Below, in pieces: positions 23,718 through 32,449 of a stretch of DNA of 64,000 bases (within the stretch, counting starts at the first letter, position 1; each line of letters opens with the position of its first letter). A program made the translations under genes and the position numbers. This stretch comes from CAVTBT01 sp963733065 (GTDB lineage Bacteria; Actinomycetota; Thermoleophilia; Gaiellales; Gaiellaceae): NCBI GenBank assembly GCA_963733065.1, contig CAVTBT010000005.1:916029-980028 (forward strand). The letters run 5' to 3'. Under the pieces are notes generated by a model. The model was given only the letters and a program-made list of their open reading frames with translations. It was not told where the DNA came from and made no database searches.

Positions 23718-24761
23718 CTATTCGGCCGCTTCGGCGGCGAGCGCCGCGAGTCGCGTACCGGTCGCCGGCGCGAACTTGAAGCCGTGCCCGCTGCACGCGG
23801 AGCCGACGACGATCCGTCCGTGCCGCTCGAGCACGAAGCGGTCGCCGGGCGCATTCGTGTACAGGCAGGTCTCCACGGCGAGCGGCTCCTGATCTGCGTC
23901 CGGGAACCGGGCTGCCGCCCACGCTGCTGCCTCCGCCGCGAGCGCCGCGTCAGGCTCGCCGTCGGTGTCCGGGTCGACGACCGCCCCGGTCTGGTGCACG
24001 CCCGCCTTGAGGCCCACACCCGGCGCGGCGAGGGCGTAGGGGAGCCGCCCCGGAGCCGCCTCGTGGATCAGCGACGGCGGCGGCTCCGCGCGGCCGAGGC
24101 GCAGGTAGACGACGGTCTCCCGGGTGACCACGACCTCGAGCGCGATCCCTGCCGGTGCGAGCAGCCGCGGCGCCCACGAGCCGGCCGTCACGACGACGGC
24201 GCCGGTTCTGAATCGCGACGAGCCGGTGTGAACGGTGACGGCGTCGCCGTCGGGTTCGAGTGCGGTCACGGCGGTGTTCTCGCGCAGCTCGACCCCGCCC
24301 GCCAGCACGCCGTCGCGCAGCGCCGCGGCGCAGCGGTCGGCCAGCGAGATGCCGCCTTCGGCTTGCAGGAGGGCCGGCTCGGGGAGCCGCACGCCGAAGC
24401 GGCGCTCGGCGTCCCGCTCGTCGAGCTCCTCGCAGTCCACGCCGCAGGCCCGCATGGCGTCCCGGTGGGCGGGAACGTGCGAGCCGCAGTCGAGCGCGCC
24501 CGTGCGCACGATCAGGCGCTCGTTGGCCTTTTCCTCGAGCGCACGCCAGCGCTCGAGCGATTCGAGCGCAAGCCGGACGTAGTGCTCGTCGGCGTACGAG
24601 AGTCGGAAGATCCGCGAGCGACCGTGGCTCGAGCCGCGGACGTGACCGAGGTGGTACTGCTCGAGAACGACGACGCGTCGTCCGCTCCTCGCCAGCGCAT
24701 GCGCAGTTGCGAGGCCGACGATCCCGGCGCCGACGATGGTGATGTCCGGAGCAGTCGTCAG
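23718..24761 (-). CDS. FAD-dependent amine oxidase, sarcosine oxidase-like (CTG start)
   Basis: 347 aa if started at CTG 24761, whose CTGA overlaps the cupin stop. That start is needed to include the FAD-binding opening ITIVGAGIVGLATAHALA; the next conventional start, GTG 24509, would remove 84 residues with the GxGxxG site and GHVRGSSHGRSRIFRLSYAD, a hallmark of monomeric sarcosine oxidase/N-methyltryptophan oxidase. C-terminal CLYTNAPGDRFVLERH and GSACSGHGFKFAPATG confirm the family. It oxidises an N-methyl or amino group with O2; the substrate is not determinable. Confidence 0.87.
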   Translation of the reverse strand: MTTAPDITIVGAGIVGLATAHALARSGRRVVVLEQYHLGHVRGSSHGRSRIFRLSYADEHYVRLALESLERWRALEEKANERLIVRTGALDCGSHVPAHRDAMRACGVDCEELDERDAERRFGVRLPEPALLQAEGGISLADRCAAALRDGVLAGGVELRENTAVTALEPDGDAVTVHTGSSRFRTGAVVVTAGSWAPRLLAPAGIALEVVVTRETVVYLRLGRAEPPPSLIHEAAPGRLPYALAAPGVGLKAGVHQTGAVVDPDTDGEPDAALAAEAAAWAAARFPDADQEPLAVETCLYTNAPGDRFVLERHGRIVVGSACSGHGFKFAPATGTRLAALAAEAAE

Positions 24762-25081
24762 CGGGCGCGGGAGTGGGGGCCGTTGAAGATCACGAGCAAG
24801 GCGAGCTGTTCATAGGCGGTGAAGCGATGCTCCGCCCCGGCTGCCACGAACAGCGCCTCGCCTTCGCGGAGTTGCGTTTGCTCGCCCTCGACCTCCAGCA
24901 CGCCGTCTCCCTCCAGTACGACGTAGACCTCGTCGTACTCGTGCGGCTGCTGCGCGTCCGCCGCGGGCGCGACGAGCACGTAGACGCCGAGCTCGAGGCC
25001 CTGCGACGCGTGGACGACCTCGTAGCCGCCGCCGCGCTCACGCAGCCGTGCCGTCGTGCCGGCGACGTCGATGGCATCCAC
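24758..25081 (-). CDS. small cupin protein
   Basis: 107 aa single cupin barrel. HEYDEVYVVLEGDGVLEVEG is cupin motif 1 and GEALFVAAGAEHRFTAYEQL is motif 2 with its His, so a metal site is plausible. Start GTG 25081 is supported by a leaderless-type -10 6 bases upstream; a longer upstream reading is Arg-rich and antisense to another gene. It is the first gene of a minus-strand operon with the FAD oxidase, DsbA and VKOR genes. Function unknown. Confidence 0.8.
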   Translation of the reverse strand: MDAIDVAGTTARLRERGGGYEVVHASQGLELGVYVLVAPAADAQQPHEYDEVYVVLEGDGVLEVEGEQTQLREGEALFVAAGAEHRFTAYEQLALLVIFNGPHSRAR

Positions 25082-25087
25082 GGCGGG

Positions 25088-25093
25088 AGCGTA
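25088..25093 (-). promoter_or_regulatory. leaderless-type -10 element (TACGCT)
   Basis: TACGCT on the minus strand ends 6 bases before GTG 25081, with no Shine-Dalgarno. Probable promoter of the cupin - FAD oxidase - DsbA - VKOR operon. Confidence 0.45.
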
Positions 25094-25137
25094 ACCGCCC
25101 GCGGAACCGTTCCACCGCTCTGCGGTGTACGAAGGGC

Positions 25138-25671
25138 ATGCTGCCGCGGCTCCTGCTAGTGATCGCCGTCGCCGGCCTCGTCGCCCAGGCGGTGACGGCC
25201 GCGCCCTCGAGACCGGCCGCACCCGAGCGCACCGTCCCTTGCGACGAGGTGATCGACCGCACGACGTTCCCGTTCGTCGGGTCGGCAAGCCCTGGCAACC
25301 GGTACCGCCCGGTGCTGGGCGTCTTCTCGGTGCCGCCCGCGTACCTCGCGCAGGTCGTGCCGACGGAGAGCAGGCCGTGGGCCTACTGGCGTAAGTCCGG
25401 TCTCGTCGTGCGGGCAGGCTCGGGCCCTGTCAGCGTCTCCGTCCCTATGGCGTGGAGGAACCGCGCCGCGATCCAGTGGGGCAACGGCGGCAACGGCGGG
25501 CCGTTCAGCGTGGTGCGGTTCGAGCCGTGCGGCGACGACGTCAGCGTGGGGAACGCGTACGCGGGCGGGTTCCTGCTTCGGTCGCGCTCGGCCTGTGTGC
25601 CGCTCGTCTTCCGCTCCGGCGCGCGCAGCGCGACCGTCCGGTTCGGCGTCGGCCGCCGCTGTGCCTCCTAG
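25138..25671 (+). CDS. secreted hypothetical protein
   Basis: 177 aa from ATG 25138, preceded by GAAGGG. The N-terminus PRLLLVIAVAGLVAQAVTAA is a signal peptide with probable cleavage near AVTAA-PS. The mature part has four cysteines (PCDEV, EPCGDD, SACVPL, RRCAS), probably two disulfides, and a Trp/Gly-rich middle (IQWGNGGNGGPFSVV). It resembles small exported beta proteins, but I do not recognise the family. Convergent with the HD-GYP gene, sharing CTAG at 25668-25671. Confidence 0.72.
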   Translation: MLPRLLLVIAVAGLVAQAVTAAPSRPAAPERTVPCDEVIDRTTFPFVGSASPGNRYRPVLGVFSVPPAYLAQVVPTESRPWAYWRKSGLVVRAGSGPVSVSVPMAWRNRAAIQWGNGGNGGPFSVVRFEPCGDDVSVGNAYAGGFLLRSRSACVPLVFRSGARSATVRFGVGRRCAS

Positions 25672-26741
25672 ACCGTACGGCTCCTGATCTCGAGCACGTC
25701 GTCCCACGCGCCGAGGAACAGGTCGAGCAGGCCCGCGTCGAAGTGCGTGCCGCGACCCGCCTCCAGCACGGTTCGCGCGTCGTCCGGCATGAACGCTGCC
25801 CGGTAGACACGGTCGGAGGTCAGTGCGTCGAACACGTCCGCGATGGCCGTGATCCGTCCCTCGACCGGGATCGCGTCGCCGGCGAGACCGCCCGGGTACC
25901 CGGTGCCGTCGACTCGCTCGTGGTGGGTCAGCGCGAGCGTCGCGGCGAGGTCGAGCAGCTCGACGCCTGAGCCGGCGAGGATCCGGTGGCCGATCACGGT
26001 GTGCCCCTGCATCGCGGCCCGCTCGTCGTCCGTGAGGCCGCCTGGCTTGAGCAGGATCGAGTCCGGGATGCCGATCTTGCCGACGTCGTGCATCGGGCTC
26101 GCGATGCGGAGCATCTCGGCTCGTTCCGCGTCGAGGCCCGCAAGCCGGGCGAGGAGGTGGCAGTAGAGGCTCATGCGGACGATGTGCTGGCCGGTCTCCT
26201 GGTTCCGGAACTCGGCAGCCCATGACAGCCGCCGGATCGACTCCTCCTGCAGGCGGCGCAGCTCCCGCTCGCTCGTCTCGAGGCTGGCGATCGTGTCGCG
26301 GAGCGCTGCGGTGCGCTGGAGCACGGTCTGCTCGAGCTCTGCCTGGTGGCTGCGGTTCTCGATCTCGAGCGCACGTCGGCGGAGCGCGTTCGCGACGTTG
26401 ATCGCGAGCTCGTTCGGCTTGAACGGCTTCAACACATAGCCGTACGCGCCGTGCTCGAGCGCCGAGTCGACGAACCGGCGGTCGTCCATACCCGTGACCA
26501 TCACCACCGCGATGTCCGGGTGCCGGTTCAGCACGTCCTGCGCCAGATCGAGGCCCGACTCCCCGGGCATGTTGACGTCGCTGAGGAGCAGCGCGAAGGA
26601 GTCCCCGGCCAGAAGCTCGCGGGCCTGGGCCGAGTCGGCGGCGACCTCGCAGGCGTAGCCCTGCGCCCGCAGCAGGCGCTGCAGCACGGCGCGGATCTGC
26701 TCGTCGTCGTCGACCACGAGGATCCGCTCGGGCGTGCTCAC
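25668..26741 (-). CDS. response regulator with HD-GYP output (RpfG-like)
   Basis: 357 aa. Residues 5-120 are a receiver domain (ILVVDDDEQIRAVLQRLL, phospho-acceptor Asp in LLLSDVNMPGESGLD, and Lys in YVLKPFKPNE). A coiled coil (about 130-170) leads to an HD-GYP domain: HDVGKIGIPD, GHTVIGHRILAGS, HHERVDGTGYPGG, consistent with hydrolysis of cyclic di-GMP. The GTG start 26741 overlaps the stop of the hybrid kinase upstream, so the two form a two-component operon in which the kinase probably phosphorylates this protein. Confidence 0.93.
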   Translation of the reverse strand: MSTPERILVVDDDEQIRAVLQRLLRAQGYACEVAADSAQARELLAGDSFALLLSDVNMPGESGLDLAQDVLNRHPDIAVVMVTGMDDRRFVDSALEHGAYGYVLKPFKPNELAINVANALRRRALEIENRSHQAELEQTVLQRTAALRDTIASLETSERELRRLQEESIRRLSWAAEFRNQETGQHIVRMSLYCHLLARLAGLDAERAEMLRIASPMHDVGKIGIPDSILLKPGGLTDDERAAMQGHTVIGHRILAGSGVELLDLAATLALTHHERVDGTGYPGGLAGDAIPVEGRITAIADVFDALTSDRVYRAAFMPDDARTVLEAGRGTHFDAGLLDLFLGAWDDVLEIRSRTV

Positions 26742-29002
26742 GGGTCGGCCTTCGCGATCGCTTCGCGCACGGCGCCGACGATCGCGCCGGGCGCGAACGG
26801 CTTGCCGACGAAAGGCGCCGTCCCCGGCAGCTCCGCGGCCGCGCCGCCCTCCTCGACATGACCCGAGGTGTAGACGATCGGTAGCTCGGGCCACCGTTCG
26901 CGTACGCGGCGTGCCAGCTCGATGCCGTCCATTCCGGGCATGACGACGTCCGTGAGCACGACGTCGATCCGGTGGCCGGTCTCGTCGAGCAGGCGCAGCG
27001 CCTCGGCGCCGCTCTCGGCCTCGAGCACGATGAAGCCGGCGCGAGTCAGGACTTCCTTCACGAGCCCGCGGAAGAGCTCGTGGTCCTCGACGAGGAGTAC
27101 GGTCTCGCCGTCGCCCTCCGGTGGCACGTCGTCGGCCGGGAGGACGATGCGTGCGCCGGTCGCCTCGGGCAGGTAGACGGTAAACGACGCTCCCTCTCCC
27201 GGAGCCGACTCGACCTCGACATCGCCACCTGACTGCTTGACGATGCCGTACACGGAGGCGAGGCCCAGGCCGGTGCCCTTGCCCTGCTCCTTCGTGGTGA
27301 AGAACGGCTCGAAGAGGTACGGACGGATCTCGTCGGAGATCCCGTGCCCGGTGTCAGCCACGGTGAGAGCGGCATAGCGCCCGGGCTCGAGCTCGAGGCG
27401 CTCGTCGCCGGGCTCGACGACCACCGTCCTCGTCCGCAGCCGTAGGCGCCCGCCGCGTTCCATCGCGTCGCGTGCGTTCACGGCCAGGTTGAGGATCACC
27501 TGCTCGAGCTGACCCGGATCGGCGCGGACGGTGACGAGCCGTGGCTCGAGCTCGGTGACGAGCTCCACGTCGTCACCCGCCAGCCTGCCCAGCAGCCGCT
27601 CGAGGTTGCCGACCGAGCTGTTCAGATCGAGCTCCTGCGGCTGCAGCACCTGGCGGCGGCTGAAGGCGAGCAGTTGCCGCGTGAGCGCAGCGGCGCGGTC
27701 GGCCGCGCGCACGATCTCCTCCGCGTCGGCCCGTCTCGGATCGCCCTCGGCGAGTCGCGCGATCAGGAACTCCGCATAGCCGCTGATCGCGGTCAGCACG
27801 TTGTTGAAGTCGTGCGCGATGCCGCCCGCGAGCCGCCCGACCGCCTCGAGCTTCTGCGCGTGCAGGAGCTGTTCCTCGAGGTGCTTGCGCTCGGTGATGT
27901 CCAGCATGAAGCCCTGCAGGAAGAGCCGGTTGCCGTCGTCGTCGAGGACGGGCACGGTCTCGTCGTGCACCCAGACCCAGCGGCCGTCGGCGGCGCGGAG
28001 CCGGTAGTCGTCGGCGAAGGGCACAGCGAGCTCGTGGGTGCGAATCACCTGGTCGAGCACGCGCTCCCGGTCGTCCGGGTGGATGATCCCGGACAGGAAG
28101 TCGGACTCGTTCCATTCCTCGAGGTCGTACCCGAGCATCCCGACGAGCTCGGGGCTTACGTAGAGCGGCCGCAGGCGGGTGCCGAACGAGTTGATGTACG
28201 TGCCGATCGGCAGCCGCTCGACGAGCGTCCGGTACTTGGCCTCCGCCTCTCGGATGCTCTGTTCGTCGCGCGCGCGCTCGATGGCGATGCTGATGACGTT
28301 CGCGACCGCGGTCAGCATCCGCTGCCGCTCGAGGCCGGGCTCGTCGTCGGCGGCCAGGCCGACCACGAGCCGGCCCAGGCGCTCGCCGTCCGTCGGCAGC
28401 TCGACCGTCCAGGGTTCGTTGGGTCTGGGCGGAAGCGGGCGCTCGGGATCGTGCAGCTCGAGCTGCACCGTCGCACCGTCCAGAAGCTCGGACAGCCGCG
28501 TCGACGCCTCATCGAGCGTCTGCGCAAGCGGTGCGCCCCGCGCGATCAGCTCGAGCACCGACCGCTGCCCGGCGACCAGCGCCGCGCCGCGCCGGTGCTC
28601 CGTGATGTCCAGCACGAACCCCTGCAGGAATGCGGGTCGGCCGGCGTCGTCGTGGACCACGACGGTCTCGTCGTGCACCCAGCGCACGCGACCGTCCTTC
28701 GCGAAGAGCCGGTACTCCACGCTGAACCGCTCGCCGGTGCGGTGGAACTCCTGGACGAGCGCCATCACGGCCCCGCGGTCGTCGGGGTGGATCACGGACT
28801 CGAAGAACCCGTCGCGCGCCCAGTCCGCGAGCGTCCAGCCGAGCAGCGCCTCGAGCTGCGGGCTGACGTGCACCGTGCGCACGTCCTCTGCGACGGCGTT
28901 GACGTAGCTGCCCATCGGCAGCTGTGGTACGTCCACGTCGAAGCGCGGCCCGAAGCTCGCCGGGTCGTTTGAGCGATCGTGCTGCATTGACGGCGCTGCC
29001 AT
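26738..29002 (-). CDS. hybrid histidine kinase with two PAS domains and C-terminal receiver
   Basis: About 754 aa, no membrane helix. Two PAS/PAC units share nearly the same segments (WVHDETVVVHDDAGRPAFLQ and WVHDETVPVLDDDGNRLFLQ), the first followed by a GAF-like part. HisKA H-box VGRLAGGIAHDFNNVLTAIS, N-box NLAVNARDAME, G boxes VADTGHGISDEIRPYLFEPF and GKGTGLGLASVYGIVKQSGG. The final 120 residues are a receiver (VVLTDVVMPGMDG). Start ATG 29002 chosen; GTG 29008 or ATG 28987 are possible. Phosphorelay to the HD-GYP regulator downstream is likely. Confidence 0.92.
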   Translation of the reverse strand: MAAPSMQHDRSNDPASFGPRFDVDVPQLPMGSYVNAVAEDVRTVHVSPQLEALLGWTLADWARDGFFESVIHPDDRGAVMALVQEFHRTGERFSVEYRLFAKDGRVRWVHDETVVVHDDAGRPAFLQGFVLDITEHRRGAALVAGQRSVLELIARGAPLAQTLDEASTRLSELLDGATVQLELHDPERPLPPRPNEPWTVELPTDGERLGRLVVGLAADDEPGLERQRMLTAVANVISIAIERARDEQSIREAEAKYRTLVERLPIGTYINSFGTRLRPLYVSPELVGMLGYDLEEWNESDFLSGIIHPDDRERVLDQVIRTHELAVPFADDYRLRAADGRWVWVHDETVPVLDDDGNRLFLQGFMLDITERKHLEEQLLHAQKLEAVGRLAGGIAHDFNNVLTAISGYAEFLIARLAEGDPRRADAEEIVRAADRAAALTRQLLAFSRRQVLQPQELDLNSSVGNLERLLGRLAGDDVELVTELEPRLVTVRADPGQLEQVILNLAVNARDAMERGGRLRLRTRTVVVEPGDERLELEPGRYAALTVADTGHGISDEIRPYLFEPFFTTKEQGKGTGLGLASVYGIVKQSGGDVEVESAPGEGASFTVYLPEATGARIVLPADDVPPEGDGETVLLVEDHELFRGLVKEVLTRAGFIVLEAESGAEALRLLDETGHRIDVVLTDVVMPGMDGIELARRVRERWPELPIVYTSGHVEEGGAAAELPGTAPFVGKPFAPGAIVGAVREAIAKADP

Positions 29003-29037
29003 CTTCACAGAGGCCTGTCGGCCCGTGTGAGCGAAGG

Positions 29038-29400
29038 TCAAGACGGCTCGAGCAGCTCGATCCGATTGCCGAACGGATCCTCGACGTAGAAGCGCCGGAA
29101 GCCGGGCAGCTCGGCGTCCCACCGGGGCTCGACGCCGGCGTCCCGAAGCCGGTCGGCGAGGGCGTCGAGCCCGTCGACGTGAAATGCCGGGTGGGCCTTG
29201 CGCGCCGGCCGGAATTCCTCCTCGACGCCGACGTGGAGCTGCTGGGCTCCAACGGCGAACCAGACCCCGCCGCGTGCGCGGAGCGGTTCGGGCTTGTCGA
29301 TCTCGGTCAAGCCCAGCAGCCCTCCGAAGAAGCTTCGCGCCTCCTCCTCGCACCCAGGGGGTGCGGCGAGCTGCACGTGATCGAGCGCTCGTATCTCCAT
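29038..29400 (-). CDS. VOC (glyoxalase/bleomycin-resistance) family protein
   Basis: 120 aa. Begins IRALDHVQLAAPPGCEEEAR, the first beta-alpha unit of a VOC domain with its metal-ligand His, then FFGGLLGLTEIDKPEPLRAR, and ends RRFYVEDPFGNRIELLEPS with the conserved Glu. One vicinal-oxygen-chelate domain, probably a dimer with two metal sites. Substrate unknown. Leaderless-type promoter upstream; 35 bases separate it from the kinase gene downstream. Confidence 0.88.
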   Translation of the reverse strand: MEIRALDHVQLAAPPGCEEEARSFFGGLLGLTEIDKPEPLRARGGVWFAVGAQQLHVGVEEEFRPARKAHPAFHVDGLDALADRLRDAGVEPRWDAELPGFRRFYVEDPFGNRIELLEPS

Positions 29401-29408
29401 GCGCCCCG

Positions 29409-29414
29409 ACCCTA
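29409..29414 (-). promoter_or_regulatory. leaderless-type -10 element (TAGGGT)
   Basis: TAGGGT on the minus strand ends 8 bases before ATG 29400, with no Shine-Dalgarno. The 150-base divergent spacer 29401-29550 holds nothing else I can assign apart from the element for the LuxR gene. Confidence 0.4.
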
Positions 29415-29538
29415 GCCGCCTGTTCGGGGCCGAAGAGGCGTCCCAGCGGTTGACGGGCGACGGTCACTGCGCACGTCTCTGGCGCGTTACACCGGTCGAT
29501 ACTCCGTCCGGGCAATGGTCTGCGAACAGCGCTGGGCG

Positions 29539-29544
29539 TAGCCT
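29539..29544 (+). promoter_or_regulatory. leaderless-type -10 element (TAGCCT)
   Basis: TAGCCT is followed by 6 bases and ATG 29551, with no Shine-Dalgarno. Identical hexamer and spacing to the hemE element. Confidence 0.45.
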
Positions 29545-29550
29545 CGCGCC

Positions 29551-29817
29551 ATGATGACACTAATGACCGCGTCGCGGCCGGCCCTCACCGCCCGCCAGCG
29601 CGAGGTCGTCGCACTGATCGCCGCCGGCTGCTCCAACGAGGAAGTCGGCGCCCGCCTCGGTATCTCACCGCGGACGGCGAAGGCGCATTGCGACGTCATC
29701 CGCCAGAAGCTCGGTGTGGCCCGGCGACGCCAGATCCCCGTCGCGTATCGCAGTCTGACGGGAGAAGACCCGCTCGCCGAACGCCCCGACCTGCACCGCG
29801 CAGTCCCGGGGTCCTGA
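29551..29817 (+). CDS. stand-alone LuxR-type HTH protein
   Basis: 88 aa consisting almost only of a GerE/LuxR helix-turn-helix: LTARQREVVALIAAGCSNEE, then GISPRTAKAHCDVIRQKLGV. No receiver or ligand domain precedes it, so it is either a constitutive DNA-binding protein or works with partners. Start ATG 29551 (a second ATG follows at 29554) is set by the leaderless-type element. A strong palindrome follows the stop. Confidence 0.82.
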   Translation: MMTLMTASRPALTARQREVVALIAAGCSNEEVGARLGISPRTAKAHCDVIRQKLGVARRRQIPVAYRSLTGEDPLAERPDLHRAVPGS

Positions 29818-29824
29818 CGGCAGC

Positions 29825-29856
29825 GTGCCTGCGGCCGCGCGCGCGGCCGCAGGCAC
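29825..29856. terminator. perfect 32-base palindrome, likely terminator
   Basis: 16-base arms 29825-29840 and 29841-29856 match perfectly (GTGCCTGCGGCCGCGC and its reverse complement). As RNA it makes a very stable GC hairpin 7 bases after the LuxR-type stop codon. It is followed by GGTTTC rather than a real U tract. It marks the left edge of the lower-GC region. Terminator is the simplest reading; a protein-binding or mobile-element site is not excluded. Confidence 0.6.
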
Positions 29857-29922
29857 GGTTTCACCCTGGTATCGGAAGGGCTGTTAGGGTCGAGAGGCTG
29901 AAGCCGGCGGGCGGGAGGCGGC

Positions 29923-32449
29923 ATGACGGCGGATGCGAAGGAAAGTCAGCTCGGGACAGCGCGGACGTGGGTCATTGATCGTCCGAGGCTTCGCGATGCT
30001 CTCGATCAGGCGCCCTCCAACACGGTGGTGCTTTGCGCGCCAGCTGGCTACGGGAAGTCAACACTGGCTCGCCAATGGCTCGCGATCAGCGACCTCCGCG
30101 GAGCGTGGTACCAGTGCACCCGGTCATCGAGTGACGTCGCTCGCTTGGCTGCTGGCCTCGCGGAGGCAGTCGGGCGTACGACAGGAACCGTGTTCACGCC
30201 TCTCATCGAGCGCCTGAAGCTCACCGATCGGCCACAGGTTGAGGGAGCTCTTCTCGCTGAGATCTTCCTTGAAAGCATGGCTCAGCCGGCTCCAGACTTA
30301 GTGCTCGTGATTGACGACTATCACTTTGCGGCCGCAGATCTGGCTGCTGAGGACTTCATCGGCAGACTGCTCATCGGCACCGAGTTGCGCGCGCTCGTCG
30401 CATCCCGAACTAGGCCTCGGTGGGCCACGGCGCGTCACTTCCTGTACGGCGAGTTGACCGAGATTGACGCTGGCCAGCTCGCCCTGACTCAGGACGAGGT
30501 CGTACAAGTATTCGCACGTGGCGGGAAGGCCCAGTCCGAGGGCACAGCGTCGGACGTCGATGGTTGGCCGGCCCTCGTTGGCCTACTCGCCGTCGGCGGA
30601 TCGTCAGACAGGAAGATCACCGGCTCCGTAGAGCAGTTCTTGGCGGACGAGGTGTGCCGTGTCTTCGAACCAGACGTTGCAGAGGCGCTAGCTGTGCTGG
30701 CGTCCTTTCAACGTGTCGACGAGTCGCTGGCATCGGCGCTCTTCGGGAGGCGGATGGCCGAGCGCTGCCGCCGAGCGTGCAATGACGCGAGTCTGGTGAC
30801 CGAGTTTGACCGTACGTCCTATGAGATTCACCCATTGGTGCGCGACTTTCTTCGAGGTGCGGCAGTGGACAACGTCGCGCCGCAGGTGGCGAGTCGAGCG
30901 GCGAAGTACTGCACGCAGAAGGCGCTCTGGGACGAACTCTTCGAGCTGGCCGACCGTTTGAATAGCCCGGTCCTTCTCGAGGCGCTATTTGAATTCGGCG
31001 TGCGTGCATGTCTCGACGAAGGCAGGTCGGAGACGGTTCGCGCTTGGATTCATCACGTTCGCGTCAATAGACAGCCGATTGGGTGGTTGCCGCTGGCTGA
31101 GGCGGAACTCGCGCTGCGCGATGGTCTTTATCGGCAGGCTGAGACTCTCGCCAACGAGGTAAGCGGATCGCTTGGCTCTCGTCGCGCTCGAGGATGGGCC
31201 CTCTCGATCGCCGGTCGCGCTGCTCATCTTGGTGGACGCGAGACGGAGGCCATCGGCTACTACCGACTGGCGCAATCAGTGGCGCCAACTGGCGGCGAAC
31301 GGCGAGAAGCGGAGTGGGGTGAGCTCAAGAGCAGCATCGACCTGGAGAGTCCGGAGGCATCAGCGCTCCTCGCGCAGCTACGTGAGTCGGCTCTGCAGAC
31401 GCCAGAAGATCAGGTAGAGCTGGCGAGCCGATCGCTACTCCTCGAGGCCCGGCTTGGAACGCTTGCGAGCATCGAGGCTGCGCGAGCCGTCCTGCAGCTG
31501 TTGCCGCTCGTAGCGGATCCAGTGGTACGTGGGTCATTCCTCAACACCTTCGGATACGCCTGCGCCTTGGCCGGTGAGTACGACGAATCGTCGGCGGCCC
31601 TCGATCAACTCGAATCGGACGCCCGTGAGCATCGCCTCAACTTCGTCCTCGCGTACGTCGGCTTTGCACGGGCTGTGATAGCGGTCGGCGAACGCCGATT
31701 CGATGACGGATTCCAATTGCTCGCTTGAGGCTTCAACCGAGGCTCGTAGGACCGGCGACGTTCATGTTCTCGCGAGTTGTGCGGCGATTCGAGCGCGCGG
31801 GCTAATCGCGCTTGGACGGTTCGAGGAAGCTGACGCTGCCGCGGCATTCGACCACAGCTCGCTTATCAAGGCGATGCGCGGTGAGCTTCTTGTCACGCGA
31901 GGGCTAGCAGTCGCGTGCACTGGCGACTACGTGACCGCGACGCGTCTGTCGCACTGTGCGCAAGAAGTGTCGGGAACCGTTGAAGTTCCCGTCATCTCCG
32001 CATGTATCAACGCGATCCGCCTCTGTAGCACCGGAGACGCCTCGGCGGACGCTGCGTGTGTCTCGGTGGCTCAGATGTCGCGCGAAGCGCGGTACGTCGA
32101 TGGCGTGATCGCGGCTTACCGAGGCTGTCCGGAACTAGCGAGGCGCATCGCGGCCGGTGGCGAGCGTCGATGGCTCGCGGGGGTCCTGATCCGAGCGCGC
32201 GACGGAGAGATCGCGCAAGTGGCCGGGTTGGGAACACGTGTTGGCTCAAACCACCTGTCGCCCCGCGAAGCGGAGGTGTTTTCGCTTCTCCGACTCGGGA
32301 TGTCGAACAAGGAGATCGCGGCGAAGCTATTCATCAGTGAAGGAACGGCGAAGGTCCACGTGCGTCATATCCTCGAGAAGCTCGGCGTTCGCAGCCGAAC
32401 CGAAGCCGTCCTGAAGACTCCAGCGATTGAGCTACGCGGCGCCTCGTAG
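29923..32449 (+). CDS. MalT/LAL-type LuxR regulator with ATPase and TPR-like region (needs +1 shift)
   Basis: The first 601 codons from ATG 29923 (GGGAGG upstream) give a STAND ATPase: VVLCAPAGYGKSTLARQWLA (Walker A, about 38-57), APDLVLVIDDYHF (Walker B), then a long helical TPR-like region up to FQLLA and TGA 31726-31728. One base further on, the frame continues EASTEARRTGDVHVLASCAA with more helices and a C-terminal LuxR HTH (HLSPREAEVFSLLRLGMSN, GTAKVHVRHILEKLGV). Skipping one T at 31725/31726 gives 841 aa, usual for this family. Either a recent frameshift or a sequencing error. Lower GC than its surroundings. Confidence 0.8.

Noticed and set aside
31703..32449. Separate LuxR gene starting at ATG 31703
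   Set aside because: The upstream part of this frame is only eight codons before the shift point and lacks a ribosome site; the protein continues the helical region of the gene before it.
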